A DNA stretch of 64,000 nucleotides from Nemertoderma westbladi (lineage: Eukaryota > Xenacoelomorpha > Nemertodermatida > Nemertodermatidae), in the NCBI GenBank assembly GCA_032718475.1, contig JAUCBJ010007854.1, positions 62,001 through 126,000 on the forward strand, read 5' to 3'. Position 1 is the stretch's first letter; every line of letters starts with the position of its first letter. Shown one piece after another: positions 1-9,528 of this stretch. Position numbers and translations under genes: made by a program. Under the pieces are notes generated by a model. That model worked only from the letters and a program-made list of their open reading frames with translations. It was not told where the DNA came from and did no database searches.

Positions 1-363
1 CCTGGCACAGGGGTTAACCACGATCAAGACGAAGAGTTCGGGTGTCATTTCCTTCGGTTCCGATTGGTCGTAAGAGATCCAATAGAATGGTAGGCTCGCG
101 AGCCTTCCGCCGAACTTCTCGATCTCGCCCTTCTTGTACACCTTGTACGCTCTATATAGGCTAAGAGCTTCTATCTTCTCCTGTGTCGACTTGTGGGATT
201 CATCTACTACCATACTGTAGACATCCAGTCCGACAGGTTTTGGTTTGTAAATCACGATTTCGCCCGCATTCGGTCCGCTCATCTTGAACGAATGGTATGG
301 ATTCGTCAAAGGTATTCGATCCACCTTCCTGATAACGCAGACTCTGGTGGTTTGGACATCGCC
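1..363 (-). CDS. Unrecognised exon-like open frame, partial (runs off the window)
   Basis: A minus-strand frame is open for exactly 121 codons from 363 down to base 1. It is preceded directly by TTTTAG, which reads as a splice acceptor and contains the in-frame stop TAG, so the frame is best explained as an exon starting at 363 in phase 0. The translation is soluble-looking and compositionally normal: it begins G-D-V-Q-T-T-R-V and contains KMSGPNAGEIVIYKPKP, a basic/acidic stretch YKVYKKGEIEKFGG, and a hydrophobic FYWISYD and FVLIVVNPCAR near the window edge. Codons favour G/C in third position, unlike the AT-rich surroundings, which supports real coding. I do not recognise the family. It could be a host exon or a fragment of an integrated mobile or viral gene. 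No second exon is visible between 364 and 625. Confidence 0.4.
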
Positions 364-625
364 CTAAAATCGGCTCAGGGTTCTCCGGGTTCAAATGCAT
401 AGGGATCGCGTTGTCTTGCCACAGGCATTCCAGTCGTTAGTCCCCAGTCATCATATTAAGCACCGACACAAGAAATATTAATTATACCAACAAACTCTCA
501 CCAATTTATTGCAAATACAATGATCAACCTTCAAATACAGTTATTATTAATACTGTGAATAACAGTTGAGATTGTGGGGAGAGAAAACCGCACTCGTGAT
601 CGATATTCACACTACATCTCCACAA
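364..625. other. Non-coding stretch upstream of the exon-like frame
   Basis: No open frame of note. It is AT-rich in the middle. It ends with TCTCCACAA at 617-625, the left copy of the target-site duplication of the adjoining retroelement fragment. If the frame at 1-363 is an exon, this is its intron. Confidence 0.4.
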
Positions 626-895
626 CTACTACTACTACTAGGATCGGCATGCTGCATTGCAGCTGCATTTTTAAGAATGCTGTGCCGGCTTGTCAACAAA
701 ATTGCACCGCCACAACTCCCTATCACCCATGACATTTGCTAGATCATCCGCATCTTTAAGGCCAGTGTCCTTTAAGATGCGTCTCAAGAAAGTCATGGGC
801 TGCCCACCATGCTTATTCACTCCATGAGGCTGCCAAAGTACAAGATTATGCACTGGCTGGTCCTCACGGCGAAAGCAATGTCCTGCAATGTCCTG
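626..895 (-). mobile_element. 3' end fragment of a TAG-tailed non-LTR retrotransposon
   Basis: On the minus strand the sequence encodes the last residues of the reverse-transcriptase ORF (HCFRREDQPVHNLVLWQPHG ... ending K-P-A-Q-H-S stop), a short 3' UTR rich in GCTGCA/TGCAGC, and a (TAG)n tail. Near-identical ends occur at 28940, 35994 and 62918. The fragment is bounded by TCTCCACAA at 617-625 and again at 896-904, a 9-bp direct repeat that fits a target-site duplication from target-primed reverse transcription. It is therefore a severely 5'-truncated insertion, not an independent gene. Confidence 0.85.
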
Positions 896-911
896 TCTCC
901 ACAAAAGTGAG

Positions 912-1028
912 TGTAGATAACAAGTTATATGTAGTATTTATTTATTATATAAAGTAATATGTAAAAGGCTCACCCCTACTTTTGTTTATAATGTAAGGAG
1001 CCTGCGCGAACGCAAGCTCCAGCTAACA
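912..1028 (-). repeat. Possible short LTR of the Ty3/gypsy element (unpaired)
   Basis: Read on the minus strand this 117-bp segment starts TGTTAGCTGG, follows a purine-rich stretch, and ends ATCTACA, so it has the TG...CA outline of an LTR and sits just 3' of the integrase remnant. It contains a GGAGC...GCTCC inverted pair. No matching copy was found upstream of gag (beyond 5270), so this is weak. Confidence 0.2.
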
Positions 1029-1073
1029 CAAATTTAGCACCCGAGTTTCCTCGATTTGAGAAAATCGCAGGGG

Positions 1074-2423
1074 TCAACCCAAGTGGAGTGCTGTTGGTGG
1101 CTGTCTCTCGGTTGATGGTGTGGGGAGGCTACTAGATGGTGCTGTAAATTGCCGCCTGCGTAGGAAAACGCGGCTGCGCCTCAGGACACGGCCGCTTTCC
1201 TGTCGCACAAGGTAGTCGTGGTTGAGCATGGCCTCGTCGACTATGATTCCGTGTCTGGTCGATCGCCTGTCGCGGGGGTCCTGTATATGGACGGGGTTTC
1301 CGGTTGGCAACGCCTCCAGCGGCTTCGTGTGGCAGTTGTAGTTCACTAACAGTTTTTCACGTGTAGTTTCCGCAATTGCATCAAGTTGGTGGAACGTCTT
1401 GCGCCACTTCTCGTCCAATGTCCTGAAGTGGACGGGGAGGGACTCTCGGATATTGTGGCCGTAAAGCGTCCGCCGTAATGTGGAGTGTTTCGGAACGCCA
1501 GTATCCCGCCTGCTATCCCGTCTGAATCGTGTTTGGCACCACGGATTATCTTCTTCACGGCCTTCATGGCAGCCTCTGCTCGTCCATTGGTGCGGGGGAG
1601 GTGGGGACTGGATGGTTTATCATCTCCTTGGAAACGAGTTGTGTTCCACCATCTGGGTGGAAGATGGTAGGCACTGCTGTGGCGAGGAACAGCTTACGTA
1701 GGCAATTCACAATGCGAGTGGACGTTGTGTTCGCGTTCAATCGGAATAACGTCGGCCATCTGGTGAACTCGTCGGTGACCACGAAATAGTGAATCTGGTC
1801 GACTTGGAGGAGGTCGGCATGGACTCGTTGGAATGGGTGGGTTGCATCTGGGTTATGTTGCAGTGGTTCCGCCACGTGGGACGGGAGAGTTGTCTGACAT
1901 GATTGGCACTGCTCTACCACCTGTTTGACGTCGTGGGTGATAGAGGGCCACCAAACAGACCGACTGGCTCGGTTCCGGGTCTTGTTGAGACCCTGGTGGG
2001 CGGCGTGGAGCTAGTGGAGGGTTTAAGGGCGCATCTCAACTGTGATGTAGAGCTGTGGTCCACGGAGCATGATGGCGTCATGAACCATCAGTTCAGTGTG
2101 GTGCGTGAAGTAAGGCTGGATGAGGTTGTCCTCCACATTGTGTTTGGAGGTCGGCCAGCCCTCCCTTATTATGGATAACAGGGTCTGGTATACAGGGTCA
2201 CATTGGCTGACGTCGATGACCTGTTGGAGGCTGGCGTCTCGGGACTCAACTGACAGGATCTCGCCGAATGCAGTGTTAACGATAAACTCACGGTCAGCGT
2301 CGTCTTCAGTGGAGAGCAGGAGGTCGTCGGGCTGGGGGGTACGGCACGTGCGCGGGAGAAGGCATCCGCGATCAGGTGTTTCGACCCCTTCTGGTGTCTC
2401 GCTATTAGGTTGAAGCGGGACAA
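1074..2423 (-). pseudogene. pol: RNase H-integrase linker and integrase remnant
   Basis: 2423-2169 keeps the linker motif GSKHLIADAFSRA found just before integrase in this class. From about 2040 to 1564 comes the integrase: HAAHQG and C-Q-S-C form the HHCC zinc finger, with SVWWPSITHDVKQVVE between them; VHADLLQVDQ and FHPDGGTQ carry two of the catalytic acids. The frame breaks near 1570, and KAVKKII...GILAFRNTP, the following helix and loop, lies in the next frame (1567-1440). The C-terminal part at 1418-1074 (NPVHIQDPRDRR ... SGRVLRRSRVFLRRR) is the basic tail common in Mag-like elements. An in-frame TAG near 2025 and at least two frameshifts make it a pseudogene. Confidence 0.85.
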
Positions 2424-2534
2424 CAGCGTTTTGAGTTTGAGGAGTCAGTCGTTACTCACCTAGTCCAGGCGGCGTTCATTGAGGATGGGGATCAATGGGC
2501 TGCCATCCTTGACTATCTCGAAGTGACGCAACCC

Positions 2535-4850
2535 CTAGATAAAGTAACGACACTTGTGGGCCCCCCAGGCCGCACCGAGGGCCTCCAATTCAGCCATCCC
2601 GGACCAGTCGGCCTCGTGTTTGGCGAGGGTCTGGGAACTGCACTGGACCGTGAGCCAGTGGTTTGAACTTGAGTCCCACTGGCGGAGAAAAAACCCGAGG
2701 CCGTTAATACAGGATGCGTCTTTGAGTTCTGTCCAGCAGTCGGGGTGGAATCCAGAGAGGAAGTGGGGGCTGGACAGGGCTGCCCGGGTCAACTCGAACG
2801 CTGTCTGGTGTTGAGGTAGCCACAGCCATGTTGAGTGGCTGAAGTTGAGGCCTCGTAGTGTCTCCACCAGCTGGGTGATCTCGGCTGTGGAGTTACCCAG
2901 CTGTTGGGCGAGGCCGAGGAATGAGCGGAGTTCCTTCCAGCACGTGTGCGTCGGGAAGTGGCGAAGGTCTTCCGTAAATTCCGGGTCTGTCATGTACCTG
3001 CCGTGTGAGATGAGGTAGCCGCCGAACTTCCCTTCAGGAAGGCTGAATTGCACTTTCCTGGAGTTGATAGAAATGTCAGCGGCATCGCAGGCAGCGAGGA
3101 CCCGGGCGACAGCCTCCGCATGTTCTTCTACGGAGTCCGCATAGATGAGGATGTTCTCAACTATTCGGCCGATGTTGGGGATGCCATGGAGTTCCTTGGC
3201 CATTCGGGCATTGAACCGGTCCGAACTGCCGTACCACCCCATTGGCATTCGGCGGTATTGGTAGTGCAGGGTTGTGAATGTCGTCAGCTTCTGGCTGGCT
3301 ATGTCGAGGCCGACCTGGTGGAACCCCTTGAGTCCGTCAAGAACCATGAAACAGCGCGCCGTTGGGGAGATGCAGGATACGACCTGGAAGGGGGATGGCG
3401 CGATGTAGGCAGGCTGGACGGTGTGGCAGTTCAGCTCCCGGAGGTCGACTGTAATCCGGACTGAGATTCCCTCCTTTTTCCGGGTTACTACCATGGGGCT
3501 GAGCCACTCACTCGGGTCGTTCTCATCATCTGCCGGCTCCAGGATTCCCATGGCGACCTGCTCATCCAGCTCCTTTTCAAAGGCGGCCTCGATGTTGGCA
3601 GGTATAATGCGGTTCGCATAGTGGAAGGAGGGTTTCTCCCCAGGCACCATTTTAATTGTTATGTCACCACCCCGCATCACCCTGCAAATCCCTGAAAGAG
3701 GGTGCGGGAACCTGGCAACGAAGGACTCCCACAGCACCGGTGGCAGCCCAGCAATGGGAGGTCGTGGCTGGGAGGTGGGAGTTTGAGGTGGTGGCTGTGC
3801 CTGCAGGGTGTGGCTGGTGGTTGGTGCGCATTGTGGCAGGGTGGCTCTGCGAGTGGGTGGCTGGCCACCATGGAGAATCGGGCTCTGGAGGATACATAAA
3901 AGGAAACAAGTTCTGAGCGATAGCAGTGGCTCGTGTAGGCCGTCCAGGACCCAGACTTCCATTGTGCAAGCTGTATGCAGCGAGTGGCACTGGATTGTCG
4001 CCTGAAATACTCCTTTGAATAACCACCCTGAACGACTGCGATTGGCTAATCGGGGTGGTTGGATCGCCGAGTTGGTTAGGCGGAGGTTAGCGTTGGTCCC
4101 ACCGAACGCCAAGAAGATCCAGAAGGGGGTGGCGGTTATGTTGGTGCTGGAGTCCGGGAGGAACTGGAGCTCCTTGAAACCAAACTTTGGGTTCCTGGTG
4201 ACTTGGAGGCCCACGGTCACCGTTTCCAGAGCCTCCAGTTGCTCTAAGGCAGAAATGATGGGGGCGCTCTCCAGTTCAGTGCCTGCAAGGATCGACCACA
4301 TCTCGGCAGTGCCAGAATAGGCCGCTGTTTGAGGGTGGGGGGGTGGTATGTCTGCAGCGTGGGACTGGGGCTCGCGTTGGTGGGGGCACATCCTGTTGTA
4401 ATGCCCCAACTTGTTGCAGTGGCGGCAGTGGGCGTTGGTGCTGGGGAAGGATTCACCTGGTTCGTGGGGTGGGTAGCCATAGTTGGTGCAACGCGAGTCC
4501 GATGTGGGGTTCCGGTGGCGTCGGTTTCCTGGTGGGTGGTTGCATGGTGGTACATTGGCACGCGAGGCTGCGGGTGTCACTGGGGTTGGTGCAGCAGGGG
4601 CAGATATCGTTGCGGCATCCTTGCGGGCGGTCCAGACGGACTGGGCGAGGTGTAGGGCGGCGGTGATGGAGCTGCCATTGGGGAGGAGGAGCAGTTGCTC
4701 TGTCACCTCCTTATTGCTGAAACCTGCAATGAATTGATCGAGGAGCCGTTCATTGAAGTGGGCGTCAGTGGAAGGGAGTGCCTCGAAGCCGCACTTGGCT
4801 GCGATTTCTCGCAGATTAACGAGGAACGCTTCCGGGGTTTCCTCGGTGAG
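2535..4850 (-). pseudogene. pol: gag C-terminus, protease, reverse transcriptase and RNase H (defective)
   Basis: One long minus-strand frame, open upstream of its first in-frame start codon at 4706 to about 4850. Early residues ERLLDQFIAGFSNKEVTEQL are typical Ty3/gypsy capsid. Then comes a proline-rich stretch and a CX2CX4HX4C knuckle (CRHCNKLGHYNRMC). The protease region reads L-P-D-S-S-T-N-I-T-A, so the usual D-S/T-G triad is lost. RT motifs follow: VDLRELN, FHQVGLD, RRMPMGWYGS. The palm catalytic site reads V-E-N-I-L-I-Y, lacking both expected aspartates. RNase H is recognisable from the DASCINGLGFFLRQ stretch. The loss of catalytic residues in two enzymes means the copy is inactive, although the frame is still about 2.3 kb long. 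Confidence 0.88.
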
Positions 4851-4987
4851 TCAGGCGCGCCGGGTCAGTTCTTGGTGGTGCACCCACTTGTTGGTTCCTC
4901 CTTTAATGTGGGTGTCTAGGGAGGCGATCACAGTAGTGGCGTTTTGGTTGTCTGCTGCTGACAAACCGAGACCCTTCATGATGTCGT

Positions 4988-5269
4988 TCATGCTGCGCGA
5001 AAATGCGTGGTTAGAGTGGCCCGCCATTGGCTATTCGTTACGCGCAATAGTTCTGCTGATACTGTGGGGTCCGGTGGGTTGTTGGGGTCGGCAGTCCGCA
5101 GGTTTTCCATGCCGGACGTGACCAGGAACGCGTCCCACCCATATCTCCACAGGTCCCACGTTGACTGTTCGGAGTCGATGTCGAAGGCGGGTCGAATGCA
5201 GCTGAGGATAAATGAGTGGGGGTCTCGGTGGTCGTTAGCCATTCGGTAGAATGTTAGAAATGGATCCAA
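4988..5269 (-). pseudogene. gag: gag N-terminal fragment of the Ty3/gypsy element
   Basis: A 93-codon frame beginning M-D-P-F-L-T-F-Y-R-M and including AFDIDSEQSTWDLWRYGWDAF. The structural (capsid) protein of the element is expected here, immediately 5' of the larger gag-pol frame but in a different reading frame. The link runs through 4850-4990, where gag-like words (SMNDIMKGLGL, DTHIKGGTNKW) continue in another frame with an interrupting stop. Assignment to gag rests mainly on position and on continuity with the recognisable capsid-type sequence downstream. Confidence 0.65.
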
Positions 5270-5639
5270 TATAGGCTAATATAAATAATATTGAATAGTA
5301 ATATTTACCAGCTTGACGTGTCAGTCAGTGCAGCAGTCAGATAGTACATTGTAGTGGGTAGGGAAGACCTACTGGTACAGAGGTAGTAGGTTCGTATCCT
5401 ACACACTGTGCCAAGTGTAATCTGTATAATAATCATAAGTCAGTATGGTGTAATAAATCTATTTGGTAAGAGATATATATAAGGCCTTCACACACGTACA
5501 GTATATCAGGATTACATAACGTCGTTTCTCGGTATCACTTTGCCGCATCGGATCCGAACCCTAGATATACAAATCCACCTATATCCTTCGCCACTGTACC
5601 ACCATCTCTGGGTGCGACAGATGGACAGTGCGACAGAGT
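5270..5639. other. Non-coding stretch 5' of the Ty3/gypsy element
   Basis: No gene. Contains a T-arm-like hairpin (GTAGG-TTCGTAT-CCTAC) within 5340-5420 with B-box resemblance, but no complete tRNA fold. A 5' LTR was sought here and not found. Confidence 0.4.
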
Positions 5640-6397
5640 TGCGTAGGTGGAACTTTATTCCATTCGCTAGAAGACCGGTATGAGATTCGGCGATATGTTT
5701 GTTGTCAATTAGGTGGTTCTTAGTAATATGATCTTGGGTGGCGAAAATGACAATCTCCTTTATACATAGATTCCGTATTAGAGAGTTAATTGAAGAAACT
5801 AGACAGTCCTTCCGTACTAATAGTCCAGATATTACTATTTGACAATTTCGCCACCTTCCCTCTTGGCTCTTGCTATATGGATTGTATCTCTTAATTTCAT
5901 TGGGATTGATTCTTCCATGTTTGTATTAAAATCGTTAGTACCAGTTTGTATATAAATTTCTTTAACATTGGGATAGGTTTTGATGGCAGACAATATACTA
6001 GCCACCAAGGCCGCGGTAGTAGACGTTGGAATCATCACCACAGTCGATTTTATTTTGCGAGTCATAATAGTCCTCCTGTTGCTGTCCATCATTAATAAAC
6101 AAGTTGTTTGCTCGTCTCGTATTTGTTATTATTATTGTTGGCCACTAGAATAGAGCCATCGTTTTCTTTACTTGGAGAATTATTCCGATCAAATTCCGAC
6201 TGTTTATGTGTGTTTGGGGTCTTTTGGATGTTGGTGTCAGAATTAATTACGGTCGTAGCTATGGCCTGGCAACTTATTTCAGACTGATTGAAACTATAAT
6301 TTGGTTCAATGAACTCAGTACTCGTGTTTTGTGCCGTATTTGTCGCTGTGGAGTTGTGATTTGGTAGTAGCAATAGGCCTACTGGGATACATGCCAC
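5640..6397 (-). pseudogene. SGNH-hydrolase-like domain, frameshifted
   Basis: Two abutting minus-strand frames and a third segment read as one decayed protein. 6397-6092 is a low-complexity Asn/Ser/Thr-rich stretch. 6092-5835 starts M-M-D-S-N-R-R, resembling SGNH block I (usually G-D-S-N) with the glycine missing, and contains IYIQTGTNDF, a good block III (G-x-N-D). After a frame change near 5830 the sequence continues VRKDCLVSSINSLI, IVIFATQDH and then HTGLLANGIKFHLR down to about 5640, as expected for the C-terminal His region. SGNH domains of this style occur in ORF1 proteins of some non-LTR elements and in DIRS-type elements. The copy is most likely a mobile-element remnant; a host gene is less likely. 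Confidence 0.5.
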
Positions 6398-6414
6398 CCC
6401 CCCCCCCCCCCCCC
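6397..6414. repeat. Homopolymer C run (18 bases)
   Basis: Eighteen consecutive C residues. Length is likely unreliable in assembly. Confidence 0.9.
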
Positions 6415-6915
6415 GGCTAAATTTTTCTACAAATCGTAATGAGATTGCATAGAATTTGAAACAGAGATAGTTTCACTCAACTCCTCCTGGAAAGGGTGAG
6501 CCAGAATTTTTATTTTCGCTTTCATTCTTTAGCTACAAGCTTTAAAAAAGGTGTCTCCGAAGAAATTGTATCAGTCCGCAGTTATTCTTCAAACCTATAG
6601 TGATTTGTTGGTACTAGTGGAAAGCGGACAGTGCAAGGATTCCAAACATGTAAAAATATTTTGTTACATTATGTCAACTTAACAGCGTTCTGGGAATTAC
6701 TCGTAACGCTGCAAAGTCTACTTTGCAGCGTTGCGGCCTATAGGACGGAACGTTGCAAAGTAATCATTGACATGGAAACAACTTCAATTACCGTATTCGA
6801 GAATGTATTATTTCCATATATATTAATGCGCGCTTCTTTATTCAATAAAGCAGCACGTGTGTTTGCTTGGATAATGCGTTTGAAATGACGGGATTATACT
6901 ATGTAAGTACTGTAT
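6415..6915. other. Non-coding stretch with a perfect palindrome
   Basis: No convincing gene. An 85-codon plus-strand frame at 6631-6888 has no domain-like features. The stretch holds the palindrome at 6705-6732 and a partial third copy of its arm (AACGTTGCAAAGTAA) near 6751. Confidence 0.4.
6705..6732. repeat. Perfect 13-bp inverted repeat with 2-bp centre
   Basis: AACGCTGCAAAGT at 6705-6717, CT, then its exact reverse complement at 6720-6732. It would form a tight hairpin. A similar half arm follows about 20 bp later. Confidence 0.85.
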
Positions 6916-7695
6916 GCTCCCTCTAGTGATTCTGAGAGTACTCCAAAGTCATCAGCAAAGTCTAGATCAGTTAAGTACTTGGCAGGATTTCCTCGACTTC
7001 TGGAGCCAGTAGGTGGAGTTATCATCACCCCATCATCATTATGATGATCTTAGGACATGCATAGAACATAGTCAACAACAATTATGAACAAGAATGGTGC
7101 AAATGTGTCTCCCTGGAGGACGCCCCATAATACTTCAAATGGTTCTGCGTCACCGTCAACAGTAGACACAAATGTTGTCGAACCATCGTATACTGATCTG
7201 ATTGCTGCAATAATTTCATCAGGAATCCCATATAATGAAAGTATGCTGAACGTGAACATACGTGAGCGAGAGACTGAATCAAAGGCCTTGACGAAGTCAA
7301 CAAAGATAACAGCCAGATGCTTGTCTTTCTTTTTTGATAACTCTTCAATTACCCTTCTAAGTGCCAAAATGGGCTCCATGGTCCCACGACCTTTATGGAA
7401 CCCATTCTGATTTCCACGGAGCAGTCTCTCAATGGGATCCCTGATTCGATTTAATAGAATTCTATTGTATAGCTTTGCAGCAATCGAGATCAATGAGATT
7501 CCCCGAAAAGAACCATAGAGTGTTTGGTTGCCCTTCTTGGGAACTGGCACCAACTTATTTGATTTCATTTCTTGTGGGACTCTTGTTGTTCGGTACATGT
7601 CTACTATGATGGGATAGATTATGGATTCTCTCTCCTCTAAGGCAGGCAGGTTGGGGTCTAAATTCCCTATAAACTTATAAAATAAAGAGTTTGTT
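6916..7695 (-). pseudogene. Reverse-transcriptase fragment of the TAG-tailed non-LTR element
   Basis: Minus-strand copy of the RT domain also seen at 35994-37414 but reaching further 5'. The frame is open from about 7695 (GNLDPNLPALEERES, then YPIIVDMYR) through VPVPKKG, GFHKGRGTMEPI, VDFVKAFDSVSR and GVLQGDTFAPFLF, with two extra bases or a codon insertion near 7250 relative to the other copy and a frame break near 7050. It stops within the segment just after the F-A-D-D region, so the 3' end and TAG tail are missing. It is thus a fragment truncated at both ends. Several substitutions from the 36-kb copy suggest it is older. Confidence 0.85.
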
Positions 7696-8090
7696 ACGAT
7701 CGATTTCGAGCTCCCAGGCCCATTCTCAAGTAAATAATTAACAATATGAAATCACATTACAGACTAAATAATTAAATGGAGTAGGCCTACATGGAATAGC
7801 TAAATACTGAAATACGTAAGAAAAATTACAGAAATACACTAAAATAAATAACGAAATAAACTGCAAAGCCCTGGTAAAACTCAGAAACCGAACAATAGCC
7901 TTACAATAAAATAAATACTGAAATAATACAGTTAGATGTTGTATGATAATAAACCACAGATACCGTTACCGGTTTGTAATGCTGGTTCTGTAGTCTGACA
8001 GCCTGGGCTACGTGGTGTACGGTGTAGGCCATGGTACGGTAGGCTGTCAGGCAGGGGCAGTACAGCAGTATAATTTTTTTTTTTTTTTTT
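7696..8090. other. Non-coding stretch with imperfect hairpin and poly-T
   Basis: No gene. CTGACAGCCT at 7995-8004 is exactly inverted at 8041-8050 with a GC-rich 36-base loop, and an 18-base T run precedes the CR1-like fragment. Confidence 0.5.
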
Positions 8091-8813
8091 GGTTCCAAAA
8101 GAAAGTTAAAGAAGGTAACTAAGTTTGAAGTCACTAGTAATGGACATAAGATTGAAAATAAAAAGGAAGTTAAATATTTAGGCGCCACATTGGATAACTG
8201 CTTATCAGGAGAAAGTACAGTGAAAAATATTTTCTCGAAAGTTAACAGTAGGCTTAGGTTTCTATACAGAAATAAAAATAGTTTGAACACCGACTCCCGC
8301 AAGTTACTTTGCTCTTCTTTAATACAGTGTCACATGGACTATGCGTGCTCTTCTTGGTATGAAGGCTTAACCAAACAGCTTAAATGTAAATTACAAGTAG
8401 CTCAGAATAAAGTAGTACGATTTATTAAAGACTACAAACCTAGGCACCACCTAACTCCAGATGACTTTTCTGAATCTGGACTACTTAACTTAGATAGTAG
8501 AGTTAAGCAGCTACGCCTTAACCATGTGCATAAAGTGTATAATGGTAAATGTCCCAATTACCTAAAACAAAAATTCAACAGAGTACGCGATACACACTCT
8601 TACAGTACCAGAGCTAGTGCTTCAAACTTCTACCTCCCGAATTGTAAATCCTTTGAATCTGATACTTTCTTTTTTAACGGCATAAAAAATTGGAACGCTC
8701 TGCCTAATGAAATTAAAAACCTAAATAATCAACATTCTTTTAAATCTGCAGTTAAATCTCATCTCCGTGTGCAATGTAAAAATAGGTACAATAGTCCTAC
8801 AGTAAGTTATTAG
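8091..8813 (+). pseudogene. RT C-terminal domain (thumb and tail) of a CR1/L2-like element
   Basis: Open frame from 8091 to the stop at 8813, about 240 residues, extending upstream of the first ATG at 8190. It begins past the catalytic palm with VKYLGATLDNCLSG, then a thumb helix region (SRLRFLYRNKNSLN), SLIQCHMDYACSSWYEG, LQVAQNKVVRFIKD, and the C-terminal stretch HVHKVYNGKCPNYL ... RASASNFYLPNCKS ... FFNGIKNWNALPNEIKN. This order is the standard C-terminus of CR1/L2/Crack-type RTs. Catalytic motifs are absent because of 5' truncation, so it cannot function, but the remaining frame has no stop or shift, which suggests a fairly recent insertion. Confidence 0.88.
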
Positions 8814-9146
8814 TTTATTACTTATTTACTATTTATACTGTAATTACGTTTTATAATAAATTGTTCTGTACATTACATCTTTATCGTTGAGTCGGGCATT
8901 GTCACGCTCTCGGTAAAGTTGTACATGTACATAGTGTAATTACGTTTTATATTGGTTTTAGGTTAGCGTAGTGTAATATTGTATTTGTAACCAAGTAACA
9001 TAAAGGACCCCCTTGGAAATAAGCTGCAAAGCTTTAGGGGTAATCCTACTGTATATGTTATGTTGGACAATACCTTTATACCGGTACATTGTTTGGTGTA
9101 TTTGTTATTGTTTTTACATAATGTATAAATAAATCTATCTATCTAC
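8091..9146 (+). mobile_element. 5'-truncated CR1/L2-like non-LTR retrotransposon
   Basis: Coding end at 8091-8813 followed by a 3' UTR with a conserved hairpin (ACCCC 9007-9011 with GGGGT 9037-9041; inner AAGCT with AGCTT) and a terminal TCTATCTATCTAC tetranucleotide tail at 9134-9146. Short tandem tails and a 3' hairpin are typical of CR1/L2-type elements, which do not end in poly-A. No target duplication was recognised. Confidence 0.8.
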
Positions 9147-9528
9147 AATTCGTACTAACATTTGACAGATCAAAATATTCAGGTGAACCTAAAGATATAC
9201 AGTACAGTAGATAAAATAACGGGGCGGGAAAAGTTAATATAGAGCACCATATAGCATAGTAGAACTAAATAAAAGAACACGGCATATAAAATAAATAGAA
9301 CAAATAGGGCATCGTTAAAAGTAAATAAAGGCACGGCGTATTGGAATAAATTAATTTAAACTTGTGCAAAATCTTAAACTACAGTAGTTCCCTGCAAACA
9401 TTTTACGTTAATTACGCTAATCTAACGTTAGACTTTAGTCTTTTTTAGGTTAGAAAAATAAAGTTATAAAAATAACTTAGAACAAACGTTTTCTAACGTC
9501 TTATAATCGTTTAAAAACTACATGTCTA
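9147..9528. other. AT-rich non-coding stretch leading into the satellite
   Basis: No gene. From about 9400 it contains scattered AACGTTA words that look like a degenerate edge of the following 100-bp satellite. Confidence 0.5.

Larger units (their letters stand above)
1074..5269 (-). mobile_element. Decayed Ty3/gypsy LTR retrotransposon
   Basis: Internal region of a Metaviridae-type retrotransposon on the minus strand, in the order gag, CCHC knuckle, protease, reverse transcriptase, RNase H, integrase. Three frames are needed to read it: gag N-terminus in one, gag C-terminus to RNase H in a second, integrase split over the rest. In-frame stops lie between 2424 and 2535 and near 2025, and frame changes fall near 4900, 1570 and 1410. 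The gene order (RNase H before integrase) and the RT style place it in Ty3/gypsy. A confident LTR pair was not found, so outer limits are approximate. Confidence 0.9.

Noticed and set aside
1480-4737. Numerous plus-strand frames across the Ty3/gypsy region
   Set aside because: Antisense shadows of the minus-strand gag-pol frames.
5340-5420. tRNA gene or tRNA-derived SINE head
   Set aside because: A convincing T arm (GTAGG-TTCGTAT-CCTAC) and an A-box-like TGGTACAGAGG are present, but they are only a few bases apart and no acceptor or anticodon stem can be formed.
6631-6888. 85-codon plus-strand frame
   Set aside because: Overlaps the palindrome at 6705-6732, has no domain-like features and lies in decayed repeat sequence.
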